Source of the DNA: Sequoia sempervirens
Lineage: Eukaryota; Streptophyta; Pinopsida; Cupressales; Cupressaceae
Reading direction: 5' to 3'
DNA length: 64,000 nt
Assembly (NCBI GenBank): GCA_007258455.2
Contig: VDFB02193867.1
Coordinates: 524,687,692 to 524,751,691 of the forward strand
Shown: positions 33,354 through 45,190 of the stretch, one piece after another
How the letters are laid out: every line of letters begins with the position of its first letter
Position numbering within the stretch: the first letter of the stretch is position 1
Translations under genes and position numbers: made by a program
The notes under the pieces: model-generated
The model's database searches: none
The model's input: only the letters and a program-made list of their open reading frames with translations
Told to the model about the DNA's origin: nothing

Positions 33354-35399
33354 AGCACTAGTTGTGGGAAGAAAATTATTAGTAGTAACCAAAGGGTGGT
33401 TATTATATAAAATTGGTGTGAAACAATGAGACATATCCTATTTATGTTCTTATCCTTTTTATTTCATCGTAGTAAACAAGATTGGAATACATCATTCAAA
33501 ACTAATGGTTCTTAGAGAGATAAAGTAATTTTACATTTTCTTAGTCTAAACCCAATATCTTGTGACATATGGCTTCATATTGAATCATTTTTTTCTCATA
33601 GCTTGTCACTTGTCTCTAATAGGATAAATTTGAAACTACCACTCGCCCTATCATTAAAAAATTATATTATATGACAATCAATTAGTATTGTAGGCTATCG
33701 CCTAACATAAAGAAAACACCTTAACTGTACTTCCCACAATCAATTTTAAATTTCCATGTAAGTTCCTTCTTTTAGCCACTCGAATTAAATATTGATAAAT
33801 AATCACATGATACTCAAATTGGAAGAGGAAAATCATCAACCTTACAAACCATAAGTCAACATTAGATGCCACATGTATTGATGATGTGTACCTATGTGAC
33901 AATGGAAATTGAATAGAGAATTGATTGAGCTAATTAACCATAAGATACAAAATTGACAACTAAGAATTGATGACCAAACCACATAAGTCTCAAACATCCA
34001 CCAATAGTGAGTCAACATGCAAATATAACATAAAATCATATGCTAAAAGAAAAGACTTGGGACTTTATAAATGACCTCTAAATAGACCACCATGACTATT
34101 TAATTAGGGAGTTACACTAGGCAACACATGGAGAGACCAAAAAATGTACCAAAGAACAAATTGTAGGGATACAAGGCATGAAGTTAGGCAGAAGAACAAG
34201 ATAACTTCCTAGTTAACTCCATTTAAAATATCTCCTATTTTTTATCAATAATAAGGGGAACAAGACAATTTAGAGGGTTATGAAGAGGTATAATTAGATT
34301 AGATGTCAACAACAGGGATGGGAAAAATACTAGAAGCATGGACAAGTGAGATTAGTGTATCTAAAAGAGAAGGGGATGATATTACTAAGTCCATGAAGGA
34401 GGAAAAAAGGTACATACATGATGAAACAAAACTTCCATTGAAAATGTGACCCTATCGTTATAGTTAAATATCATAAATGAATCAAATATGTCTACATCAC
34501 ATATAATAATGCATGAAAACACATTAAAATCTATAAGACGAGCATGCCTAGTAATCAAGAATAATGGACCATGGTAATATATGATATAAAGGTATAATAA
34601 TGAAGGTCTATTTGACGGTGGGCGGTTAGGGTTCACAAGATTGTGCACTCAAAATGCAAAAAAAAACATAAGGATGTAGGTAAGGTCTAATTTTAATAAG
34701 AAAATTAATTAATATTTAGATGTAAAACTAAAATTTTAACACCCCACCAAATTTTTTTATGGGGGACGAAAGCTATATCGTACGATATACACTCTAACCC
34801 TAGAATAAAGATGTATCAATGAAGCAATTATATGAAAGGAGAATTAAACTCTAATTAAATCTAAAAATCAGACATAATATTCAAAACACAAGCCTAGAAG
34901 CTATAATCAAGGAAATAACCCCAGGGGGAACGCTAAGTTGTGTAAGTAAATATTAGGTTCACAAAAAATGTAAGTGTAAAAATACCTTACATGGATTAGT
35001 CTATGCCAATTAAATAAATTCAATGATAAAAAAATGATTAATCAAAATTAATTAGAGTTAAAAATTGATAATTTAGAATTTTAATTTTTGGAAGTGAAAT
35101 GAGAATAGATATGACACCTAACATAGGGAGTTCAACAATGAAGGATAATGTTGGTGCCACACAATCTATTCACCATATTCAAAATTTGATATCCACAATA
35201 TGCTCACTACATGAACTATTTATGGACACAAAATTCTTTGTAAGCTAACTATATGTGGCTCATGGTTGATCCCAAGCTCTACAAAAATGATCTAATCGAG
35301 AAAAAATGTCTTGCAACCCATGGGATTGATGTAGCGAATTGTAGACTTCTAAGACTAGATTTTCCTCAATCTAGATATCTAAAATCAAGCAAGGATACA
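33354..35399. other. intergenic sequence, no gene recognised
   Basis: Two kilobases of AT-rich DNA without coding signal. The short frames at 33702-34039 and 34385-34648 on the minus strand have no family features. No clear repeat ends are seen. Confidence 0.4.
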
Positions 35400-35487
35400 T
35401 CATATTTAGAAATAGCTTAAGGGTAAGTATCTTTGTGGTGTTGCTTCTCATGAGGTTCCTCGCTATCCTCTAGAGGGGAGTGGTTCT

Positions 35488-36510
35488 ATGATTTGGTCTA
35501 CTCTGAAAGTGGGAGCTCAGTTGATTAAGCGTGCACTTTTTTGGATCTGTCACTCGGGATCACAGGCTCTTTTTTGGTGGGAATCTTGGGATGGTCACCC
35601 ACCTATTCTGTCTGCTTTTCCTCATCTTCAACCCCTCTGTGATGTTTTTACTGTTGCTAGTTGGGACACCATTGAGCATTACAAGATTGTTGAGCATTGT
35701 GGCTATGTTGTTTCTTTTCACTGGAAGCACCCTTCTGAGTGGCCTCCTGGGGGCTCTAAGGGGGATAGGCGGGAGCTTGCTCAACTTTTGGCTTCCTGGG
35801 TTTGCAATTCGTTGAGGGGACCTGATATTTTAGCTTGGGATGGTTCTAATATGTCTGGGAAGTACTCTGTGTCTACTAGCTATAAGCAATTGGGTCGACA
35901 ATTGTTTGGGGATATTGAGGTCCCTTGGTGGAAGTATGTTTGGCATAAGTTGTCTTGGCCCAAGTGCAATTTCTTCATGTGGTTGGTGGCTCAAAACCGA
36001 TGTCTTACTTGGGATAATTTATGCAAGCGGGGTTTCCAGGGTCCCTCTTGTTGTGTGTTGTGTCGTGAGGCTGAAGAGTGTGCTTCTCATCTCTTCTTCC
36101 ATTGTTCCTATGCTCGGGAGATTTGGCATCTTTGGTGGCGGGTGTGGAATGTGCCATGTACGCAAGTTTCCTCTTTGGCTGAGTTTGTGGATCGGGGGAG
36201 TAGGGCCCCTGTTTCTACTTCCTTTCTTCAAGCTGCTTGGGCGATTGGCCCTTCCTTCATTATTTGGAATCTTTGGTTGGAGAGGAATCGTCGGATTTTT
36301 CAGGATGTGATGATGGGCCCCCCTCGCTTGTGGTGGAAAATCTTGCATTCTTTGGGAGAAATGATCACAGCTAAGTGTGATCTGACTGATTCGATTGCTC
36401 CTTCTGATGTTGGTTGTTTCAATCGCCTTCATCTTCCTCCTTCGCATCGACAGCCTATACGCAACAGGGGTAGGCATCCAACACCAAAGGTGAATAGGGA
36501 GGGAAGATAG
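35488..36510 (+). pseudogene. L1 ORF2 C-terminal part: zinc-binding RT domain
   Basis: 340 codons ending in TAG. Conserved signs of the zf-RVT type domain are ALFWWESWDG, MSGKYSVSTSYKQL, WWKYVWHKLSWPKCNFFMWLV, CLTWDNLCKRG and CVLCREAEECASHLFFHCSYAREIW, where the Cys/His spacing is visible. IWNLWLERNRRIF is the usual helix before the RNase H linker. The block is unusually intact for this window, which suggests a fairly recent insertion. The overlapping frames at 35531-36310 (+) and 35560-36525 (-) are shadows. Confidence 0.88.
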
Positions 36511-37014
36511 TCTCCTCCTCCTCAAGGCATCCTAAAAATTAACACGGATGGCTCTTCTCGTGGAAACCCTGGTCATGCTGGAATTGGTGGTGTTGGTCGG
36601 GATAGCTCTAGGGATGTTCAATTTATTTTCTCTATTTATAAGGGTCTACATACTAATAATCTTATGGAGGCTCAGGCGATTTTACTGGCTGTGGAGCGTG
36701 GCAGTCAGTTGGGGTGGCGCCAGATTATTTGTGAATCTAATTCCCAGGTTGTGGTGAACTTGCTGAACAGGCGTAGGTTAGATGATGTCAGTTGGCACCT
36801 GGCTTTGATTATTGAACAAATTCTCAATCTTTGTGTTTCTCTTGAGTTTGTTACTTTCACTCATATCCCTAGGGAGTGGAATGGTGTTGCTGACTATTTG
36901 GCTAAATGGGCTTATGTTCATATTCATGATTGGAATTTGGTTGATTGGGGTCAATTACCCCCTAATTTGTCTCAACAGTTGGACCATTTGGTGGAGCTGG
37001 ATAAGGCTATGTAA
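36511..37014 (+). pseudogene. L1 RNase H domain
   Basis: Continues the frame of the preceding ORF past a single stop. Visible RNase H features are INTDGSSRGNPGHAGIGGV (catalytic Asp, Gly-rich turn), NNLMEAQAILLAVERG (Glu), ICESNSQVVVNLLN (ESNS where family members have D/ESDS) and HIPREWNGVADYLAKWA (His and Asp). Some plant L1 elements carry such a C-terminal RNase H. The final residues are LDHLVELDKAM before TAA. Confidence 0.88.
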
Positions 37015-37064
37015 TGACTTTGCTATGTAATTTTCTCTTGTTTTAATAAATTTTTACCCCTCTT

Positions 37065-37483
37065 TTATGTTAAATATAATTTTATCCTATATCACAAAGA
37101 AACACATTCCATTAACACATAATTACAATTAAAAGAATTCCATCCACATAAAGGAACCCATTTATCTAACCCATTATTTCAAATCGAACACACATATAAA
37201 CAACAACAAAAAAACAAAAAAACAAAACAAAACAAAAACAAAAAACAACTTGCAAATCAATTAATTCCAACCACACATCAAATCCAAATATCTGATAGGA
37301 ATGTTAAAAACAAATAAAAACATTTGAGGAACAATATACTTAGAGCTACTTGTGTCCGTCTACCAAACAAACTGAACCCGAATTAAGAAAACTGACCCCC
37401 ATATACTATCAAACAACTAATACTAATAATTAGATGTACTCCATAATATCACACTGGGTTTAGCAAAATCCCTTCTAAGCTTT
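37065..37483. other. spacer between LINE-1 and the PAD4-like gene, includes its 3' UTR
   Basis: Contains an A/C-rich tract (ACAAAACAAAACAAAAAC type, 37203-37248). The right part is the 3' UTR of the minus-strand PAD4-like gene. No canonical AATAAA in the minus orientation is evident within about 150 bp of the stop. Confidence 0.5.
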
Positions 37484-40400
37484 CTACTTCCAGCTCTCAT
37501 TTGCCATGAAGGTGAACAAGGAAGAGCTTGATCTCCACTCTGTGGATTGAAGTTGAATTTGACTGTATTGTTGCCACCAAATCATGAAGCTACTCTGCTC
37601 CAAAAATACCTCAACAGAAATGCTCTTATCTTCGATCATACTCCCAACGTATTTTTCGAACTCAAGACTTTCTTTCAGAGGTGCATTCATGTCTTGCTCT
37701 TGTTGGGGACTTATCAAGGCTTTAAAAGCATCTTCTAAACGAGCCCAAAATATTGAGTCCTCAGTTAAGGATGCGAAATTTGTGCGGCCCCTTCTTTCTC
37801 TACCAGTGCGAGTTTGCTCTTTTTCTTTCATCCAGTTCTCCAGAACTATGTGACGATGCGGTCGGACCCCATCTGAACGATAGCTTTTGTTTTCCTTATC
37901 TGTACGGTAGTGGTTTGCAATGTCCAAAGGCTCTCCAAGTCTTCTATATGCAGTGCCAGCATTGATCCATTTATTTCTGGTTCGGAAGTCACTGGGCAAC
38001 ACATGCTTCTCTTCCATCTCAACAATCTTATTCCAGAAGCCTTCCAACTTTGTTCTGGCCATATTTGCATGAATATCTTGCTTTCCACTATGCTGTTTGA
38101 AAGCATCATAATAGCCAATTTTGTTGTCCTTACAACGCATTTTATACCATTCCAGCTCTGCCATATGACTTTGGTGTTTGCTCAACTCCACATTGAGTTT
38201 CTCATAGTTCATATCTTGCACATTTTTCTCCTCTCCAGCTTTTTTGAGTGCAAAAAATGCATGATTCTCCTGCTTAAAAGGAAAAAGTCGTCAATCTTAG
38301 TGTATATTGTCTAAACAAAGGAAACAACATTAAGAGGAAAGAATACAGAGAACCAAAAAGCTACCAGAGCTATAGAAACCAATGGTAAAATGGAACAGCT
38401 AATAAATACATTCCACTCAGCAGTCGGCAGATTTTGATAGGCGTTGAGGTGTAATAAAGCGGCCAGAGGCCTTGATTTGTTTCTTGCCCTTTCTGTATCG
38501 CAGTAGTGAGATGGTCAAGGATTGTCATGTGGCGTGCCCCCATCATATCTCTGGTTTGGGGCTTTTATATCCTTTTTTCAAAAATGCAGTTCAACAGAGG
38601 TCGGGAGGGTAGCCTATGCCTAGTAAATCGTATTTACAAGCTGTTGACGGAATACGCCCAGCATTTGATTTTGAGTTTGGTGATACATTGGAAATATTAA
38701 ACACAACCCACACTTGTTTATTGCAAGCATTCAAAGCATGGCTTGGAGCCGCATGGAAGGCTACCAAATCGCTTTGGAATAACCCTTCCTAATCTGGGAT
38801 AAAATATCAGTAGAATGACCCCTCCTAATCTGGGATAAAATATCAATAGAATCACCTTTGAGACTTCAGGGGAGGTAGGCTCTGCTCCTCCGTGTTCTTG
38901 GTACCTCATCTCCTCTCTCCAGCCTGCCTTTCTCTAAATCTTACAATGCAAGGACCTAATAGTAAAATATTCTTTTTTCTTTTTTCATATATATATATTA
39001 CTTGTTTATTTTATTTGATTAAAACTGGAATTCTGTGTTAATGATATCAGATTTTCATTAATCCATATAGCATTTATTCAAAGATTTCTAGATTTAATTG
39101 TGTACAATTTTTTGTTATAGCATTTGTTCAAAGATTTCTAGATTTAATTGCGTATAATTTTTTGCATCAAATTATACACAATTAAATCTAAAAATCTTTG
39201 AACATCAACAAATGCTATATGGATTGTGGAAATCTGATATCATTAATAGAATTCTGTGTGTTCATGTTGACAAAATCTCACTAACTAAATGAGCTTACAA
39301 ATACCAAGCTAAACTCAAGCACGACAAAACAAAATTTCAGAAAAGAAATTACTTATAATAAACATCTAAAGAAAACAACAACAATTTTTGCATATTGCAT
39401 CTATGATTTTCAGAGAACGAATCATGCAACTATGATACATACAAAAGTTAAAGAACAATCAATGAGATTACCTGAGATCCAACATCGATTGCTTCCAATT
39501 CCAAGGCTATTCCCATCTCAAACGAGGAGCCCGAGTCAAAAATTGCTAACTGTCTTGCATTTAGCAAGGCTTCTTCGATACCTTCCAAAATATGGCCATA
39601 ATCTGTGTGCTCTGAAATACAGGTGTCTGCAATTTGATCCAATGGTATTCCTTTTTGGCTTTGCATACTGAAATGTAGCAACTTCAGGACAGCTTTAGAG
39701 TCCTCAATACAAGCTGCACCATGAGTTGAGCAGAACATGTAAGTACCCAATGGTACATACGGGCTTCTAAGACCAGATTCTCCAGGGTAATTGTTTCCTA
39801 TTGTAGATGTGCACTTCAGGACATTGTTAAGAAGAGTTATACCATCTTCCGAAATAGAAAGATGTGATACATCAACACAGTCAATGCCCATTTTGCTCCG
39901 CCAGTGAGGTACAACTGCATTCAAGGGCTTGACAATTGATTCATATGGTGCAAGGTACATCCTAGGAACAATATCATATTTGCAGACAGCATGACAAAAT
40001 CTGCCCAACCAATCCTCGCGCGCAATTGCCTCCTGAATTGTGGCATTTCCAACCAAAGGAGCACCAAATGTAATGCATAAGCAATTGGAGTTTCTCAACC
40101 GCTTTCCTAGGTACCAGAGAGTGGCCAGGGCTGCAACTGCACCTCCTATGGAATGCCCCACAAATACAATGGCTCGTTCCTTTACACCTTGCATCTGTGG
40201 TACAAACAAAAAAGGGAATTACATTCTACTTATAATCTTAGATCTCTACTAACTAAAGTAAACTAGGCCCTTTCAATTATGGCGCTGAACAATTGAGGAA
40301 TATCTGATTGACAATAATTCATTAAGTCTCTAGCGTTATGTGACAGAGTGCTAAAGCTGGAGCATCACCATGATGACGACATGTTCAAGTCTCTACTTGA

Positions 40401-42554
40401 ACCTTTATATATATAGTTTCAAAAAGCAACACAAACTCCTATAATCATGAATCTAAGTATGACAGTGAATTAATACTTAGTGACATCTTGAACATCTCTA
40501 AGATTTTGGAGTCCTTTCATAACCCTCTTTCAATCAATAATTTTGATCTAAAAAATTAATCTAATAAAATACATTCATATACAAGAATATTTTAAAGCTG
40601 GTGGTTCCATGAATTTAGTAGTGCAGTTCAGCTTAAAAGTTTAAACTTCGAAATTTAGGGAAGCTGGTGGTCTCATGAATTTTACATTTCCTTCCATTTT
40701 CTGGAATAAAAAATGCTGTGAATAAAAAATTAATAAATAAACATCATTTTCTCTCCATTTTTTTTTCTTGTGAGAACCTAAAATTCCAAATGATTGGAAG
40801 TGGCAGAAAAATTTTTTAAGCTGGTGGAGCAATTTCCAACCCCACCCCAATTTCACCCGCCGAAATCTCCAGTCCTAAAAAATAGGAACTGCTATTTTTC
40901 CAAAAAAGATTCCAATTTAATCCTATATCATATTTTTTTGCTTTAGGAGACCTCCTGCTCTATGAAAATAGAACCAGAAACCCCTCCATACAACTTTACC
41001 CTAATACATGTGATAAATACCCTGCAAATTATAAAATTTGTCATTGCATAAATTTCTGTAGACAAAGATCAAGAATGACCAAGCATACAGGAGTGCGTGA
41101 TAGTAACAGTGATAGTATAAAATTTTAGGCAGACCTGGAAGCTACCTGACATATGCCGCAAATTTCTAGGACCCCTGCTCTAAAGGATGACAATTAAGCT
41201 CATGAACATTTTCTATCTGGAAATTCAATTTCCTAAGTGACCGATTCCTTCGATGCAATAAACTGATGATAATCGTACTTGGGTATTTATTCAATGGTTT
41301 TAATTTTACTAAGGTTGAGATCACTAAGTTTTGGGCTAATTTGCTGCACTTTTAGTTGAGTTGTATAATATTCTGTGTGTATGTGTGGTAGCCATCCTAA
41401 TATATAGGGAAAACTTAGAAAAATGTAGTAGGCTGATCAATCAGATATCTCATTAACTAATAACATAAAAAAGAAAAGTGCATTAGAGTGTAACTCCAGG
41501 TGGGTACTGATTGAATAATTTGCAGATTAGAGCTCAATTTGGAATGAAAGAACAAGGATCGTACATCACAAAGCTGAAAGCAAACTTATAATATGGATTA
41601 AAAGGCTTACTCACCTTGGCTTCGAAATCTGACTTGTCCAGAATGTGTCGGAATCGGTTGAGGGCTCCCTTGTGAACAAGGGCCGGTTTTGCATCATCAA
41701 ACTTTAGGCCAGCAGAGAAGATATTCTCATTCTCGATATTGCACTCTCCATATTTGCCATCTGGGGCAATGAAATCTTCGTTATGAAACGAAGGGAAGAT
41801 CACATATAATACACCTTCATCTTTTTTCAGAAGAAAACTGTCTCCTTTATTGTTGGAAATACTACATATTGCCTCCCAAGCCTTGGACAGGATCCCACAG
41901 GTAGCAATAAAAGTTGCAAGCTCCCGGCCAACACTGAACCTGTAACAAAAAATCTACAAATTAGGACCATGTGGGTAATGGTCATTACAAAAACAAGGTT
42001 CATTTAGTTAAAACCCACTTAATGGTTTTCTGATTAAATTGGTTTAGAATCTTCTCAAAAGAAACGATTTAGATTTCTATTGTCTTTTGAGCACACAATA
42101 GACATTCTGATTGATTTTGATCAAACTCATCTTTTATTTCTACTACACCTAGTTTTATGAGCTCTACATTCACATCAATGTTTTGATCACACTCTATGAT
42201 CCATCATGAGGATGAGAAAAGAGCTGAGAGAAAAAATATGATGGATTGCAAACAAATTACACAGTAAAATCGAGAAAAAGCACACTATTTAACAATATAG
42301 ACTGTGGAAATCTAATATCTTTAATATATGAATACTTTTCCTCATCAATATTTTAGATTACAGTCCATGATCTATTGCCAAAATGAAAAAAAGAAAAAAA
42401 TATTAATAAATCATAAAATATGATCTGAAACAATGAAAAAAAACATACTTATATAATCTATGTTTTAGACAAAAATGTCTTTGAACTTGTAACCCAAATG
42501 AGAACTCATTTAAGCTCATACTTACTGTGGAGGGTTTGGGAAATCTACATCCAT
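37484..42554 (-). CDS. PAD4: PAD4-like lipase-domain immune regulator, four exons
   Basis: Partner of EDS1 in TIR- and basal-immunity signalling in the plant cytoplasm and nucleus. Exons by splice consensus and frame: 42526-42554, 41615-41939, 40194-39472 and 38269-37484 (1,863 nt, 620 residues). All introns are GT-AG (donors GTAAGT, GTGAGT, GTAATC; acceptors TTACAG, CCACAG, AAGCAG). The lipase-like domain (about 1-358) has GHSIGG with Ser133, KYDIVPR with Asp192 and SEH with His314, a full triad. The EP domain (about 360-620) has ELEWYKMRC, IGYYDAFKQ, NMARTKLEGFW, EPLDIAN and SLTEDSIFWARLE. The NM-R-L-FW block, FCH before the Asp loop, GTYMFCS and YGH after the His fit PAD4 better than EDS1, and the EDS1-specific interface helix has no counterpart. 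There is no frameshift or stop. Expression is not shown. Confidence 0.85.
38270..39471 (-). other. intron 3 of the PAD4-like gene
   Basis: 1,202 bp. It contains a foldback element (39039-39246) and a short tandem duplication of CCTAATCTGGGATAAAATAT with flanks at 38788-38850. The open frame at 38718-38909 derives from that duplication and is not a gene. Confidence 0.8.
39039..39246. mobile_element. foldback MITE-like element in PAD4 intron 3
   Basis: A palindromic block of about 208 bp whose arms begin TTAATGATATCAGATTT and end in the complement (AAATCTGATATCATTAA). The arms also pair through CATATAGCATTT and the AAAGATTTCTAGATTTAAT segment. A direct GAATTCTGTGT flanks both sides (39028-39038, 39249-39259), fitting a target duplication of 9-11 bp as in Mutator-like elements. 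A 45-bp inner segment in the left arm is duplicated. No coding capacity. Confidence 0.78.
40195..41614 (-). other. intron 2 of the PAD4-like gene
   Basis: 1,420 bp, AT-rich, with no recognisable insertion ends. AGCTGGTGG(T/A) occurs three times in the stretch 40597-40830, suggesting a small internal duplication. Confidence 0.75.
41940..42525 (-). other. intron 1 of the PAD4-like gene, with repeat fragments
   Basis: 586 bp. It includes a block at 42184-42262 that also occurs at 44330-44402 (GATCACACTCT(A/G)TGATCCATCAT, AGAGCTGAGA, GATTGCAAAC). GTGGAAATCTAATATCTTTAAT at about 42303 resembles the right end of the intron 3 foldback element. Confidence 0.7.
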
Positions 42555-43380
42555 TGCTTGTGACCTCCTACTTGCTTGGCATTTGAGTTCACAGGAAGTG
42601 CCTTTATACAGTTTTTCTCCCCCTCTCTCACTTAAACAAAAATAAAAACAGAATAATTCAGGAAGCAGCAGAGCAACATCTAGGAAAACGCATTGGAAAA
42701 GAAGTGTCGGGGACCGAGTCAGCAGCGAAGGAGGAGAGAAAAAGGAAATGTCAATGTCATCTCAAATTTTGTGCCATATGAAGATTTTATATTGGATAGA
42801 TTGCAAATATTCCAGTGGACTTCTTCTTAGAGGTTAAGAGAAAATAAAATTGAAAGTCCTTGGAAGTTGTGTGGAAGAGGCCGCATTGTATTGGGCCACA
42901 CCAGATGGTTTAATATCTAATTAACAAATTGTACTATGTCAACTGTTTGGGTTGGTTCTCTTTTGGTAATGCAGCATTTGTAAATTTGTAGTTATTAAAT
43001 CCATTAAATTCCGCATTTTTTTTCCATAAATTTTCAATTCACTGTAAAATATGTGTTTTTTTTAAGGCTGAAAAGCGTTATATTAATCATTTGAATAAAT
43101 ATGTGTTAATCATAACCAAACATCTCGGAAGAAAACAATGTCAAAATCATTCTGAGATTAAGTAGGCGATTTTGGTCCCTTGATATCTTCAACTTTCCTT
43201 TTCGACTTAAACTAAAGCTGAAGAGATGTACAATCATCTTTTGGAATTTATATGGAAGGAGCCTGCCATGAAGTTTCATGGCAATACTTTAAATAAAGCG
43301 CTGCCTTTCGACCACTTCCCACCGTCCAAGACGGTCATGAGGTGACTAAAAACTTATGTGTTTCATTTTGGATAATAAAA
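42555..43380 (-). promoter_or_regulatory. upstream region of the PAD4-like gene
   Basis: The likely promoter by position only. Short pyrimidine-rich sequence (TTTCTCCCCCTCTCTC on the + strand) lies just upstream of the start. No TATA box is obvious close to the ATG, and a leader intron cannot be excluded. The portion 42650-43375 has a diverged second copy at 59812-60300. Confidence 0.45.
42650..43375. repeat. segment shared with 59812-60300, copy 1
   Basis: Matches copy 2 in the same orientation in two blocks: GGAAGCAGCAGAGCAA...GCAGCGAAGGAGGAGA...AAGATTTTATATTG...TTAGAGGTTAAGA...CCTTGGAAG, and further on CATCTTTTGGAATTTATAT...ACCGTCCAAGACGG(T/C)CATGAGG. About 250 bp between the blocks are present only here, so this copy has an insertion or the other a deletion. 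Confidence 0.75.
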
Positions 43381-44648
43381 CTTTTCTTTCAGTAAATTGT
43401 TTAAAATATTAATATTATTAATCATATTTATGAGTTTAATAGCTTATAGTTTTCAATTAGAAAAAAAATCATAATTAATGTTTTAATTATAGATAAAATG
43501 ACATAAAATATATTTAATTGAAGGATAAAAAATATTATATATGTTTTTTAATAAATAATATATATATTATTAATTAAAAGATAATATTAAGTATATTTAA
43601 AAAGTGATTGGAAATAGTCACACTTGGAAAGTTCAAATAGAATTAAAGTTATTATAGTAATTTTTATACCAAAAATATAAGAATAATCTTTTTCATTCAT
43701 TTTAGACAATAATTTATTAAATAATTCATAGAGTTTATCTTCCCCATATAAAAAAAACTTCCTTCTCATTTTGTAGGTATGGGGAAATATAAATTTAGAA
43801 TAATTTTCAATTGAGATAAAAATAATTGGGTGTTTAGGGATTATTTGTGGATGTTTTTTCAAGGTAGTCTTTTTTTTGCTTCTGTAGGATTACATACATA
43901 TTTGCTTTCGTGTGTGCATGCTTTTGGAATAAGAATATAGTGGATATTTGTAGACTTGACAATCATCAAACATTTGACAACATTGTGAAGGTGAGCTCCT
44001 CATAATCTATGATTATAATGTTTTTTGTTGTATATGTATAGTTAGATCCTATGCTCTATGGATTGTTAGTGCACAATTACATTTTTATGGGGGATTTGTC
44101 ATTAGCCACCATATTGGACTAGAGTAAGAGTAATTGGAACCACTTTTGTTTCTTGCTTGTTCCATGTATATCCAAAATGTTTAAATTTTATGACAACAAA
44201 GAGAGGTAGACCAAGTACTTCGATAATTTTTTTGTAGATGATAGCCATCATTTTGCAAAATGAGTCATTAGTGTGCTATTTTTGGATTTGACTAAGTGAA
44301 ATTTTTTGCATCAAAATATTTATGAAAACGTTTCGGATCACACTCTGTGATCCATCATCAGGATGAAGAGAGCTGAGAAATAAAAGTGGTAGATTGCAAA
44401 CCAAGCCAGGTTAAAAAGAGAAAGGAAAAGAGGGGAGGTAACACGTGAATCAAGAAAGAAAGAAGTAAGAGAAAAAATAAATAAAAATAAAAATAAGGGG
44501 AATTCTAGTTGCAATCCAAAAAAATTTACCTAGTGTAACTTGTTGTTTGACAAGCACAACAACACCTTTGCCTCTAGTTGTTCATATTTGAAATTGAATG
44601 TTATATGCCCCATTTTTTCTTGACAATGCAATGCAATGTGCTACTAAT
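43381..44648. other. spacer between PAD4-like gene and Copia element
   Basis: Very AT-rich, with no gene. The minus frame 43587-43862 lacks any domain signature. The block at 44330-44402 repeats part of PAD4 intron 1 and includes GTTTCGGATCACACTCTGTG; it is probably an old dispersed repeat. Confidence 0.5.
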
Positions 44649-45190
44649 TGTTGGTATGTGGCGACTGATCATGCTATACTGTAAACCACAACATGTATCC
44701 TTATTGAGGTCTAGGGTCGATTAGGGGCGGTAGCCCCTGAGAAAAATTATCTTCCTACTTTTTTGTGTCGTCACTAAAAAAGGGAAAAATCAACAAAAAA
44801 AGAAAAAAAACTCGATTTTGTAGAACCCTAATCTGGAAGCTTCTAAGACTTGTTAAAAAATGGGGGTTACAGTATTATTACAAGATTGTACTAGGTTTTT
44901 GCATTGGATAATAAAATCATTGGAATGCTAGCCACATGATGAACCTTTATAGAAATTAATTCTCCAAAGAATTATAATTTATTCTATATAAAAATATATG
45001 AATTATTAATTATAATAATTTTAATTGTTATAGAATACAATATATAATATATTATAACCTATATTTATATATTAATTTTTTATTCTATATATAGTACAAT
45101 ATATAATCTATTATAATATAACCTATATTTATATATTAATTTAATTTATTTATATAAAATATATGAATTATAATTATAATAATTTTATAT
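44649..45190 (+). repeat. 5' LTR of the Copia element, AT-expanded
   Basis: Its first 340 bp match the 3' LTR (including CTTCCTACTTTTT, GTCGTCACT and TTGTAGAACCCTAAT). After about 44985 it turns into an almost pure A+T stretch with two copies of TATAACCTATATTTATATATTAATTT (13+13, 45054 and 45119), where the 3' LTR has ordinary sequence. Its right edge is therefore uncertain. Confidence 0.75.

Larger units (their letters stand above)
35400..37064 (+). mobile_element. 5'-truncated L1 LINE (LINE-1)
   Basis: This is the 3' part of an L1-type non-LTR retrotransposon. The reading frame enters at about 35409 (LKGKYLCGVASHEVPRYPL), goes through ORF 35488-36510 and, after one TAG at 36508, goes on in the same frame to 37014. 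The order is thumb/connection region, zinc-binding reverse-transcriptase domain, RNase H. The upstream polymerase and endonuclease are missing, as is usual for truncated L1 copies. The 3' UTR is short and ends TTTACCCCTCTT (37053-37064). A further A-rich stretch at 37203-37248 could be an older tail. Confidence 0.85.

Noticed and set aside
35531..36525. Long alternative frames overlapping LINE-1 ORF2 on both strands
   Set aside because: They are shadows of the well-supported zinc-binding frame.
37547..38314. Plus-strand frames opposite PAD4 exon 4
   Set aside because: They are reverse readings of a supported coding exon with no features of their own.
37484..42554. EDS1 as the name of the lipase-domain gene
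   Set aside because: The first impression came from GHSxGG and EPLDIAN, which are shared by the family. The EP-domain blocks, FCH, GTYMFCS and YGH after the triad His fit PAD4 better, and the region where EDS1 has its interface helix is only a short loop here.
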